From Nymphaea colorata (taxonomy: Eukaryota > Streptophyta > Magnoliopsida > Nymphaeales > Nymphaeaceae), in NCBI RefSeq assembly GCF_008831285.2, contig NC_045146.1:2382001-2446000 (forward strand): DNA of 64,000 nt. Direction: 5' to 3'. Positions 36,183 to 47,900 of the stretch are shown here, piece by piece; within the stretch, counting starts at the first letter, position 1, and each line of letters starts with the position of its first letter. Under the pieces are notes generated by a model that did not search any database, had not been told where the DNA came from, and saw only the letters and a list, made by a program, of their open reading frames with translations. The translations under genes and the position numbers were made by a program.

Positions 36183-39100
36183 GTGGATAGGAGTTTTCAC
36201 TCCATAAGGGACCCAAACCGTCCTAAAGCAATGTGTGTTCTTGAAACCATTCAAGGGCACAGAGTCACCATATTGCTCGACTCGGGAGCAACTTATAATT
36301 TTATGAGTTTAGAAATAGTCAAGGACAGTAGATGCATATTGAAAAATCAAACACCACTCACGGTGTTGGTAGGAGATGGAACAAGACTACCTTGCATCCA
36401 CATTTGCCGAAACATAGACATAACCATGCAAGAGATCCCATACAAGGTAGATGTCTTAGTCCTTTTGATCAAAGGAATGGACCTTGTTCTTGGTGTTGAC
36501 TGGTTAGAGACACTTGGGGGATCTATTGGGATTTCTCCAAAATGAAGATGAGATTCAAGGTGGAAGGAGGAGATCAAGTGACACTTAAGGGAATTCAGCC
36601 CAACTTAGAACCGAAGGCAGCCATCAAGGCCCTCACAGCTCAACAGCCGGCCCTATGGCTGATATCCTTAGCTACAGATGTACCTCTAAAAGAGAAAGAG
36701 ACCGAAAACGTGCCAAAAGAAGTCCAGCACGTCCTTGATAGTTTTGAAGATGTCTTTTCTGAACCCAAGGGGTTACCTCCACCAAGGTCATATGACCACA
36801 AGATCGTCTTATCGAACGGGGCAGAACCGGTTAATGTTAGACCCTACCGATATTGGTTTACACAGAAAACAGAGATAAAGAGATTGGTAAAAGAAATGAT
36901 TGAAGGGGGAATCATTCGCCCGAGTAGCAGTCCCTTCTCCTCTCCCGTTTTGTTGGTCAAGAAAATGGATGAAACTTGGAGATTTTGTGTTGATTATAGA
37001 GCATTAAACGAAGTCATCGTTAAGGACCGCTATCTTATACCCGTCATTGACGAGCTCCTTGATGAACTTGCTGGTGCTTCCATTTTCTCCAAGCTAGATT
37101 TAAGGGCTGGTTATCATCAAATACGCATGGATAAGCATGACATACCCAAAACCGCATTTAGAACTCACGATGGGCATTATGAGTTCTTGGTCATGCCCTT
37201 TGGATTAACCAATGCCACGGCTACATTCCAACGATGTATGAATGATATTTTCAGACCACATCTGAAGGATTTCATTCTAGTTTTCTTCAATGACATTATG
37301 GTTTACAGCCGGTCGTTAAAGCATCACATTGTCCACTTAAGGAAGACACCATAGATTTTAGGGGTGGGCATCGGGCCGGCCCGGGTCGGCCCATCAGGCT
37401 TGAAGCCTGGCCCGGGCCCGGCCCAATAATCTTGCCGGGCCGGGTACCGGGCCTGGCCACCAAAAGTCAGGTCCGGCCTAGCCCGCCACGAAGAGGGAGA
37501 CACGGGAAGGGGGAGCCGAGCGGAGAGGGAGACGGAGCGGGGCTGCGGGGGACGGAGGCAGAGAGGGAGACGGGAAGAAGGAGAGGGAGAGGGAGAGGGG
37601 GAGCGGAGAGGGAGGGGAGTGAGCGGGCCAGGCGGAGAGGGAGAGGGAGCAGAGAGGGAGAGGGAGCAGAGGGAGAGGGAGACGGAAGGGAGAGGGAGAG
37701 GGAGCAGAGGGAGAGGGAGAGTCAGGGGAGTGAGCGGAGGGCGAAGGCCGCCCGAGGGCGGGAGTCGGGCCGGGCGGGCCGCCGTCGGGCCGCCCTTCCT
37801 GCCCAAGCCCGGCCCGGTTTGGTTATCGGGCCGGGTTATCGGGCCCGGGCCAGGTTTTCCCTGGCGCCGACCCAGCGGCAGCCCGACCCGACGCCCAGGC
37901 CTAATAGATTTTGAGGCAGAATAAACTATTTGCAAAAACTTCTAAGTGCAGTTTTGGTTAAGAGTCAATCGGCTATTTGGGACACATAGTGTCCAAAGAA
38001 GGTGTTAGAGCTGATCCGAAAAAATTTCATGCCATGGAACAATGGCCTTTGCCTAAAGACCCGAGAGGGATGAGAGGACTTTTAGGTCTTACCGGTTACT
38101 ATCGAAGATTCATCCACGGCTACGGATCTATAGCCTCCCCTTTGACGAAAATGTTGAAAAAGGGGAGTTCACATGAACTGATCACTCCAGGGAAGCGTTT
38201 CTAAAGCTTAAGGCAACAATGTTAGCCACCCTCGTGCTAACCTTATCGGATTTTTCACTTGATTTCGTGGTGGAGACAGACACAAGCGACGTTGGTGTTG
38301 GGGCTGTCCTCAACCAAAAGGGCCACCTAATAGCCTATATGTCCAAGGCTCTCACCCACAGGGCAAAGTCATTGTCTACATATGAAAAGAAGTTATTTGC
38401 CATCGTGTTGGCCGTGGAGAAATGGAGGCCCTACCTCGGGCACAAATTCATTGTGAGAACGGATCATAGAAGTTTAAGGTATATGCTAAAACAAAGGGTC
38501 TCAACACCTACTCAAAAAAGATGGCTCGCCAAGCTATTGGGTTACGATTTTACAATCGAATACAAGAAAGAAACCGAAAACTCGGCGGCTGATTCATTAT
38601 AGAGACTTGGAGAGCAATTTCTAACCTTGTCTGTTCTAGAAACCGATTTGTGGCAGCGATTGGTCATTGATCAAAAGGCCGATGAAGGTTTGAGACTACT
38701 TAGAGTATCGGTTCAGCAGAATCCGGGATCAATTCCAAATCATGGCATGAAGGGAAACGTACTTTACCGCAAGGGCAAAGCTGTGGTACCACGTGGTTTT
38801 TCCCTCAAAAAGGAACTCCTATCACACTTTCATTGTTCAACCACCGCAGGTCACGAAGGCGTGACCAAAACAATTGCAATGATCAAAACTCAATTTTGGT
38901 GGGAAGGGCTAAAAAGAGAAGTAAAAGAGTTTGTGAAGAGTTGTCAAATTTGCCAAAAGGAAAAATATGAAGCAACCAACCCACCCGGGCTGATGCACCC
39001 CTTGCCTATACCAACAAAACATTGGGCTGATGTATCAATGGATTTTATTGATGTAATGCCACGTTCGAAAGGAAAGGAAGCGGTATTTGTAGTGGTGGAT

Positions 39101-39950
39101 AGATTGAAGAAGTATGGGCTCTTTGCCCCTCTTCCAAGACACTACAATGAGCCGTTAGTTGCCGTGATATACCAAGACTATGTCGCAAGCTTCATGGAAT
39201 GCCGAGCACTATCGTTTGTGATAGGGATTCGATATTCCTTAGTTCGTTTTGGCGCGAGTATATGCGCATGGCTAGAATTTCATTGCAATTTAGTACAGCC
39301 CACCACCCGCAAACCGATGGGCAAAGCGAGGTGGTGAACAAGACATTAGAGACCTATCTGCGTTGTTTCGCTGGGGAACGACCGACACTTGGGTTCGATA
39401 TCTTGCTGGGGAAGAATGGTCCTACAATACTAGTCTCCATTCTGGGACTAGTATCACTCCCTACGAGGCACTATATGGGTGCCCTCCTCCATTCATTCCA
39501 AATTATGAAGTAGGGGCAACTCAAGATGACGATGTGGACTGCACACTTCGTAATAGAGATGAGATCTTGGCAGCTTTAAGGCAACATATCACTAGAGCCC
39601 AGAATCGGATGAAAGAAACATATGATAAAGGGCGCAAAGACCGAGAGTTCAAGGTAGAGGATATGGCATGGTTGAAGAGACTACCTATGCGGCAAAAATC
39701 GTTGCTTGGGTAGAGGGAGCTTACAGGTTAGCACTACCCCCCACAACATTGGTCCATTCGGTCTTTCAAGTAACTAGGCTCAAACCGCATTACGGTCAGT
39801 TGCCCGAACTTTTTGAGCCTTTGCCAGACTTTCAGCTTAGACCCTATAGGATACTTCGTCACCAGCACGTGCAGAGAGAGGGTTGTCAGAGACATGAAGT
39901 TTTGGCTGAGTAGGAAGGTCCAGATTTAGGTACATCATGGGAATTGTATG
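36183..39950 (+). pseudogene. pol: pol remnant (protease, RT, RNase H, integrase)
   Basis: The protease motif LLDSGATYNF lies near 36270-36300. RT (36542-37350) has [25 protein letters not shown] and [14 protein letters not shown], but the catalytic box reads FFNDI instead of FFDDI (AAT at 37289-37291). RNase H (about 38219-38602) has the ETDTSD and RTDHRSL motifs. Integrase (38627-39510) has an HHCC zinc region with CQICQ, SMDFID and [10 protein letters not shown]. Frame changes occur near 36540, 39195, 39380 and 39665. Stops occur at 38600-38602 and 39911-39913, among others. A MITE splits RT from RNase H at 37359-37903. Confidence 0.9.
37359..37903. mobile_element. hAT-type MITE nested in pol (545 bp)
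   Basis: The element starts TAGGGGTGGGCATCGGG and ends ACGCCCAGGCCTA, giving imperfect Ac-like inverted ends. It is flanked by a perfect 8-bp duplication ATAGATTT (37351-37358 and 37904-37911). Both ends are dense in GGGCCGGG/CCCGGGC words. The middle (about 37495-37735) is a purine-only minisatellite of GAGAGGGAGAGGGAGC-like units. Long open frames across it on both strands are by-products of GC-rich low complexity. Confidence 0.9.
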
Positions 39951-39955
39951 ACAGG

Positions 39956-42487
39956 ATCTTCATCTCCTTTGTTTCTGATATGGAACTACCTAGGACTAGG
40001 CTGGGACTAGCATTGATTGCTGCTGAATCCCATCGACTACCACAGACCGACAGCGCTAAGCTTGTCTGCGCGAACCCTTTGTCGCCAGATGAGCACGAGA
40101 GACTTGGTAAGGGTGAGACTTGGTCACTGGGTGTAGGGGGCAGAGAGACTTTACTAACCGTGAATGGTGCAACTTGTAGTACTAATAACGCCACACAAGG
40201 CCTAACGTCACACCAGGTAACCGTCGAAAGCATGCCACTGCCGGCCACAAGTGCAGCACAACCCCTGGGCACGGCAGAACGCTCAGCCAAGGGACGTCGC
40301 AGGCTATCGGGCGCCGAGGACGCAGATGGGTGCCACGCGTAGGAGGCCAGTCGAGGAGTGGGGAGGTTATTGCGGACGGAGACATGATAGAGCGCGCAAC
40401 GGAAACCTTAGGGAGGCTATCAAGCCACAGGCTACACAAGTCGAGAACCCTAGGGAGGCTAACAAGTGGGCACCAGCAGGAGCGGCAGCGACAGAGTACG
40501 GACATGGTGCTCATCGTCATTGTGAGGCTAATGCGCAAGGGGGCCCTTTCAGCGAGGGCGGTATTTTCTTTAGGGAGGTTATCCCATGCCTTCAGCCAGG
40601 TGGGACCAAGCCCAGCCCCGACCTCACCGGCATAGGCGCGAGGGAGAGGATCTGAGTTCAGCCACGGGACCCAGCCGACCCGACCCAGACCGAGGTGGGT
40701 CCCTGCACGGAGTTGACCAAGCTAGGTTCGGTCAAACCCAAACTGAGCCCAGTTGACCGACTTAGCCACGCGAGCCCAGTTGACTCAGATCGAGTTGGAG
40801 GAGTTTCAGATCCGAGCCGACCATAGCAGACCGTGACGGAGCCATTTCAGCGATACGAGTTAGCTTGGAGTGGTTTTTGACAGGATCCGGTCCAGGACCC
40901 GATCCAGCAGTTTAGTTAGGAACCAATTTCTTATTTTAGTCTTGTATCGACCCAGGTCGAGACTTAAACCGAACCAGGTCATGCTACAGTATAAATAATC
41001 TCTTTGTAAAGTTTAACCCTAAGTTTTAGATAATTTTTGGATAAGGTTTCTGAGTGAAACTTGGCTACTGTTCATCCTGCGCTTTGTGTGCCTCCATCAT
41101 CTTCCTCCTCAATTGTTGTGCTCAATCTGAGGTTCTTCTTCATCACCCTCGGATCCACCGATGGCGGTGTAGCGAACCACCATCAATCCCCTTACCCTCC
41201 GCTAGTTTTTCTCAACCAAGAGGTAGATTGAAGTCGACAGCCGGTGGACTATTCTTCTTCAATGTTCTTCACGAGCTGAAGCTAGATGATCGTTGTGTGA
41301 ACTCTTCAACTACAGGGGTGTTGAGAGGTGACATTCATCAAACGGAAGGTGTCCTTCAGACTTCACACAATGCCTAAGCGGCGGTGAGGAACTCTGTGGC
41401 GCGTTAGACCGTCCAACAACCGACTGAAAATGTTAAGTGTGTTTTTCAGCATCATTCCTTCATCTAGTTACTGTAAATCGCCTCTTGACCGTGACAAACT
41501 TCTGGAGTCCGTTGTGGATGATCTACCAGAGGGTTTGAACGAAGGAGAATCGGTTTGAGAGACGTTTGAGGACGATCGAGCCATTTTCGGTTCATTCGGG
41601 TGAAACAGGCCTTCCATAGCCAGTCTTATTCCGGGCTTTAATCGGAGGCTCAATCGGATGCAACTTTTGGGGGTTTTGGTACTGATCGCTTCCTACTGAA
41701 TCAAGCTATCGAAGGGAAGTGAAATCAAGTCAATCCGTTCAGTATCGTGTGAGTTACGAGCATGAGAAGTCTGATAAGGTTCTATCAAGAATTTCTGCCG
41801 ACCAGCCCCTATTCACGACGACTTTTCCGGCGATCCCACCATCGGATCTTTACGATCCTGGTGCCATTCGATTCCCAACATCTTTGTGATCATCTCCACC
41901 AAGTTTGACGTCGATCGGACCGTAGATGACGCTTTTGGAGGGGACAGTTGGAATTTGGCGGGAATAGGCGGTGATCCTTACTGTTTCTCTGCCATAGGCT
42001 TTTGCGACTCAATCTTCGCTTAGAACATTGGGAATACAGTTTAACCGGGTGATTTATCAACTCTAGCTCGCTCCAAATTTGATTATCTGTTGATTGCAAT
42101 CGATTAGCCGACGACACACCTCCTTGCAGCTTGGCCACCTAAGGGTTAAGGGTGTGGTTTGTGCGCTTAGGCATATATGTTTGTGATGAATGCTTGGATG
42201 TGAATGTAGTAAGTGAGGTGAGCGCTTAATCTGTATCGTCACGGTTGTATTAAGCCTTGAGCCCTTTAGCACTATTGTAGTAGGATTGGCCATTTGGGTT
42301 CGAAAAACTCTCTTGTATTTCTGTCCTAACTCCTAACTTGAGAATTTAAGCCGGGGTTGCTGTCCGGTGGGGAAAAGTGTAAAGTCTTCTTAATCTTTAG
42401 TCTATTCGGAGCCTGCTCCAAGGGATCTTGGGAAGAGAGTTCGGCATTCAGCAGCAAGCTTAGGCAGTCCTAGTCGGGTTCCCACCA
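39956..42487 (+). repeat. 3' LTR
   Basis: Direct repeat of 32134-34675, ending CCCACCA. The TATA element is at 40990-40997. The chromodomain-like integrase tail reads directly into the left edge. Small deletions relative to the 5' LTR are present, for example near 41485. Confidence 0.88.
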
Positions 42488-44980
42488 ATTTCCTAGTTTC
42501 TCTGACTATGACTACCAGAGTAAGATTTTTTAATATTAGCGCTCTTTTTCTCTCTAGGCCTCTCTCTCATTCACCCTTTTGTCCTATGACTAGTTGGTAG
42601 TGCTGAATTCTGGTTAACTTGTCTTGATCAAGATAATATTAGTGCCAAAGATGTGGTTTCTTACTCCTGTTCAATTCATCACTATGATTTTGTCATTGAA
42701 TATTTCTGTAATATGGTGGGGACGTTTATTTTACGTGCATTTTTATGATTATCTTGTTTGAAGTTGCAGATGACCCGATTATCTTGACAACTCTCTTACT
42801 CTAGAAATTAAATAGAGTATGTTGGTCCACGATAAGGAAATAATAGTTTTTTCAGAATGCAATAGTTCTAAGAATACCTACTTCAATGCGAAGTTCAAAC
42901 GAAAGCTGTTGTGTGAAGCTGTCGTCTTCCCTGTGGATATAAGTGTAAGCATGATATCTACTTACAGAACAATGACAATCAATTTTGGCGATCGTTTATA
43001 TGTTCTTTCTCTATTTGGAGATTCAAGAACCATATAACATTAAAGATATTGCCGGTAATACCAATAACTAAGCCTCTGCTCTTGGGTTCAGAATTAGTGC
43101 AGAATTTAAACAAGGCTGGAGGCTTAGCATGGACTGTAATACGATCGATGTTCAACAACTATGTAAATTGAGTAGGCATCTAAAGAAGCTAAAAGTAGAA
43201 TCTGAACAGCTGAAACCATCAAAAGTCCCCTCCAATAAATGATAATTTCCTATCTTAGTCAAATCCAATTTGTATAGTCGAAATGTTGCACAAACAATGA
43301 TTTTCTAAGTAAAGTATTGTTTGTGAGTGACAAATATAGAAGAGGAAGTTCCAGGAGATAAACTTCCGAATTAAACATAGACCCTACAACTGAATGAAGA
43401 TCCCAAAAGACGTTTAATCAAAATGAAGCTGGATACCAGTGGATCTAATGAAGCCCAATGACATCAAGCTTATACCCAATATCATCTTTCCTAGTTGAAG
43501 ATGAGTGAGCTACAGGAGCTCAACTTTTCTTCATCTATATGAGTCAGAATAAATAATTTGGTCTCCGTAAGGGTTACATATTGGAGAAAATCTTTCGTCA
43601 ATCAGCAATGGCTGTAGGTTAACTGGGTCAAAAGCATCATTAGTCGAGATATTATTCTTTTCATAAGGATATCCAAATTTATAGTGATGTTCTCCCAAAT
43701 TTATAGGCTAATTCTAACACCTTACTTTCGAAAGTTCTGTATATAAGATGTAAGGAATCATAGGAAACTTATAAGATTGTAAGTGAATGTTATATAGTTC
43801 CCTATATAAATGGCTTGGGTCTTTGGTCCCACATATTTCAACTCTCCTATTAGCGGTTTCAGTTCTAACCCCTCCCCCCAACCCCCCAAAAAAAAAAAAC
43901 TAAAAACCAGGACAATAATCACTTAAGTAGTCCCTCTTATAAGTCCCCACAAATTTCTTACAATCTTAGATACACGTCTACACGTGTGAGACCTAAGGTC
44001 CAAGTATTAAACCAACTCTAATACTACTATTAACATCCAACCCATTTTCACACTCGGTTCGAGCCCTTGACCCGGTGAATTTCAACCTGTCTCTACTAGT
44101 TTCAGTTTCAAAACCAAAAAGGCTAAGAACCAAAACAACTAATTACTTAAGTAACCCTTTCATAAGTCCCTCAAACTTTTTTACAATGTTAAGTACGAGA
44201 TTAAACTTTTCAAAGTGGGGTGTTAAACTAATATTTGTCAAAAGATGCCACAAGGACATACTTTGCATGATATGAGGAAGGCCTTAGAGTGCTAAAAATG
44301 TGCATGGATCTTCAATCAGCACCAGCTAGGTTGAAACAAGAACTATCATCTCAAGAAGTGGTCAAACATCCATGTTTAAGTAGCTTGACATGCACTTGAA
44401 ATTTAACACAACAAGAATCTAATGCATGCTCCAGCATTTGAGCCCATTGATACACTATCCAAATGATTTAAGTTACATCTATACGAAAATCTGAAACAAG
44501 CTTCAAGCTTAGCTACTTGCACATATCTCAAGATCCACCACTGAGTTCAATTTCATTTTGCATGAACTCTCCCTTTTGCAACTTGTACATGGCCCGTGAT
44601 CCAAGTGTGACTACAAGTTAGTTCTCTGAGAGTCACTGAGCAGAATCCACTTACAATTCAATGTGATGATCGGCATTGATGGAGCCATAACCTACCACAC
44701 AAGTAGCTTTCTACACAACAGATATGGTACCTAGTGAAGTAAAATAAGTGCACTTTTGGGTGGGATGCACTTGTGGTAGATCATGTCCCATAGTTTCTAC
44801 TTCTGCAGTCAAAATTCCTAGAAAAACTGCCCGAATTGAAAAGCAAGATCAGATTCATTTATGTACACACATGAACTCAGTTACTAGCGCTTCAGATCCA
44901 CATCTCATTCCTATACGATCAACTAGTCCAACTGCCCACCTCAGTAATGAGCTCAACTTTCATCGTCTTGCTGTTCACAT
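42488..44980. other. Intergenic; degenerate 77-bp direct repeat
   Basis: No gene is seen. Two 77-bp segments at 43900-43976 and 44123-44199 align without a length change. Shared words include ACTTAAGTA, ATAAGTCCC and TTACAAT. They are probably remains of an old repeat. The last few hundred bases are likely the 3'UTR of the bHLH gene on the reverse strand. Confidence 0.45.
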
Positions 44981-47900
44981 CTACAACTTTGTTTCCTGCT
45001 TGCTTGAGCAAGTGCAGTTAGCACTTTCTTGTGTAAGTTTCTGCAATAATGAAGAACTTTAATTGAGGACAGTGCTAGACAGTGGCAGTGATATTTGTTA
45101 TCACATTAAAAATGTAGTTTTATCAAAACCGAACATGCAGACTATAAATTAATTTGTTTACGGCAAAAGAAAATGTTCGAAGGAAGAAGCCCCTCTTATC
45201 TCAATGCACGTAGATGGATCAAGCTTCAGGAAATGAAATGAAACAGGTGGAACTAAGACGCCAAGACATCTAGGCATGAGTTGCAAACAGAAATGCACTT
45301 CTGCTATAAATTGTTCTTTCACAAACACAATGGACCACGATAGAGTGGTTAAAGAACAGTTTCTGCAGTAAGGATGGCAGCATTTCACCAATATCGTATT
45401 CTAAATACATACTTGGAAACCGAGCTGAAATTAAGTTCTAACTTATGGTACTATGAACCTATAGGAAAACCATAAAAAAATTAAAAGGCACTTAGCATTT
45501 ATTCTGTTGTCAGTTTATGCATTGAGCTTATTCTACTGCACTATACTTAGTAGTCACTCAATTACTGACAAGTTGTGCATTCCTTTATTCATTTGAATTT
45601 TTCTCTCCTTACAGGTAAGTGATTTGTAAGTCATTCTATTGACCGATGCGCCTCTTACAGAGTGGAGCAAGACTCAACTTTCATTGACCTCTGTCTTGAA
45701 GTTAATGGTAGCATCATCACCTGCAAAGGGTGCTTTCAACGTGGACATATTATATAAGATAGATCTTTCAGTGCCCAGTTGTGAGGGATTCAATAATTCT
45801 TACATCATTATTAAATTTATTTTAGTGTATATATTATTGCAAACAACATTTGCCATGATTAACAGTAAGTGGAAACCATAAAAGTACCTGAACATCATTC
45901 TGAAGGGTCTTAATGTATTGAACTGCCAAATCCAACATGTCTGCTGTGTTTGTTTGCTGCAAATGTAATAACAGAGTTAAATTACAGTAAAGTCTACCCC
46001 ATAAATAAAAATACATTAAATACTCTTATTGGTGTACGAGAGAGAGAAAGAGAGTCTCATCAGTTCATTTGGATGGAATGTTGGAATACATGTTTTGAAG
46101 GAAACTTTGATCCAGTTCAAATATGAGGATTATTAATGTCACCAAATATGCTAGTGATAACTTCTGTGAGATGGTGAAATTGGTGATGGATGGGAGGACA
46201 ATTAGCCATTTACCTGTGTAACCAATGTTCTCGTATAGAGAGCATATGAAACGAAAATACTATGTAATAACGGAAATAGGTATACAAGTCAATGATTGTC
46301 GCAATTGTGAACAGGAAGGGAAGATTTAGTAACACTATACAGGAGAGGTCATTAATTAATTAATGACTAACGAGTGATGAGGCAAAGGAAGTTACCTTAT
46401 CCATGTTCGGAACAAGCTCCTGTAGCTTCCTCAGCTTTTCACTTATTCTTGTTCTTCTTTCCTGAAAGAAAAAATCAGAATATTGTGACATTCAGTTCAT
46501 GATTAGAACACAGGGACATAGTAAATGACAAAAGAATCCCAATGTTTAATCAACACTGGTGCGAAGAAGTGAAAAACCGACCCTCTCAGCAATGCTTCGT
46601 GGATGAGTGGCACAACCACGCTTTGCACGAATCTTGCATGGGACGGAATCTTGTTGAATTTGCAGAAGTTTCTCCATGGAAGCCATGTCCAGAGATGCAT
46701 TCCCTAGGCCAAACTGAGACAACACTAAAGAATGATGGTTAGAATGACAAAGCGAAGGGGCAAAACCATGAACGGAGTTGCAGTAGCGGACTAGCAGTGC
46801 TGCCATTGTCCATTGAACTTATGCTCCTTGTATTCAGTAAATTAAGTCGACAGACAGGGGGAGCTACGAGTCACCTGTGGATCGTTGAGGCCATGAATGA
46901 TTTCTCCGCTCAAGTCTCTGGTGCGTTTCCTTGAGGCAGAGCCAAAGACGACGGTGTTGGGGTGTGAATCGTCCCAGGTGGTGCCCATTGGGAAGCCATT
47001 GGAGATGTAAGACTTGGTGACGTTTGCAGAGTCGTCGGAGCTGCTGTTGTTGCCGGTAATGCTTTCACCAACCTCTGGCATGCTCATATCTGATAACTGA
47101 GACAGGAGGCCTTTGCCGGAATCCTGTCTGGAAAAGCTCAACTGAGGCTTCAGCCTCCTGTGTGCAACACCGTGCTGCCCACCGGAGCAGCTGTCCAAGT
47201 TGAAACCTCCAACACCAGCGCCCAAAGGATACCCTGTCCATAGATGGACCGTTGAAGAGAGAGAGAGAGAGAGTCATCTACCAACAAGAAAAACGGAAGA
47301 GCTAAACGTGTGTGTGTGTGTGAGCGCGCGCGTGTACGCGAGGCAAACACGATAAGATGTCCCGAAATCTCGTGAAGGGTTTTTTTTTTTTAAAAAAAAA
47401 AATCAAGGGACCAAGTTTTGAAATTTTTGACTAATTATGTGCACATACGACTTTGTGAAAATAACAAGAAAAAGATGGAAATCTCTTAGGGTTTCGGTAT
47501 TCAAAATTATTTCCAACGAAATAACAAATAACACCTCACTGTGCACAATTTTCAACTTATATCAAAATCCGTTAAAAGTTTTTATGATCTTTTTGTTATA
47601 TCTAAATTGGTCAGCAAACTGTGTGCAATTTTTTTTTTAAATAAGGATAAAACATTAGGCTTAGTTTTGCGTCTCATTGGAATATCGTTAAGTGTGATTT
47701 TTATTCAAAAAGTTTGGTTGGTTTTTACAATTTTTTTCAAATGTAGCCATATTTTTGAAAATTATAAGAAAGTTAAGCATGTAATAAAATTTTGCTAGTT
47801 TAACAGTTAATTTGCAATAAGCTGGCTACCTCTATAGCTAGGTGGTTATCTTTCTTCTTTGTGTCGCTAAAAACAGTTGTAAGAAAGATATGCATTTCAT

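Larger units (their letters stand above)
32134..42487 (+). mobile_element. Degenerate Ty3/gypsy-type (chromovirus-like) LTR retrotransposon
   Basis: Two direct repeats of about 2.5 kb flank an internal region with a primer-binding site, gag remnants, and protease, reverse transcriptase, RNase H and integrase in Ty3/gypsy order. The integrase tail (39840-39950) has a chromodomain-like ending. The wording of RT and integrase resembles the Reina group, although such long LTRs are unusual for it, so clade assignment is tentative. Multiple stops and frameshifts show it cannot encode its own proteins. In 120 aligned LTR bases I counted 8 differences, mostly transitions. No clear target duplication was found. 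Confidence 0.9.

Noticed and set aside
37324-37935. Long overlapping open frames on both strands, up to 203 codons
   Set aside because: They lie in the GC- and purine-rich MITE. Predicted proteins are Pro/Ser or Arg/Glu/Gly repeats produced by the minisatellite.
45619-45695. Alternative last exon for the bHLH gene (reverse strand, after TTTGCAG)
   Set aside because: It would give a short non-conserved tail, whereas 45040-44981 supplies the family's CTCSSKQ ending in the right phase.
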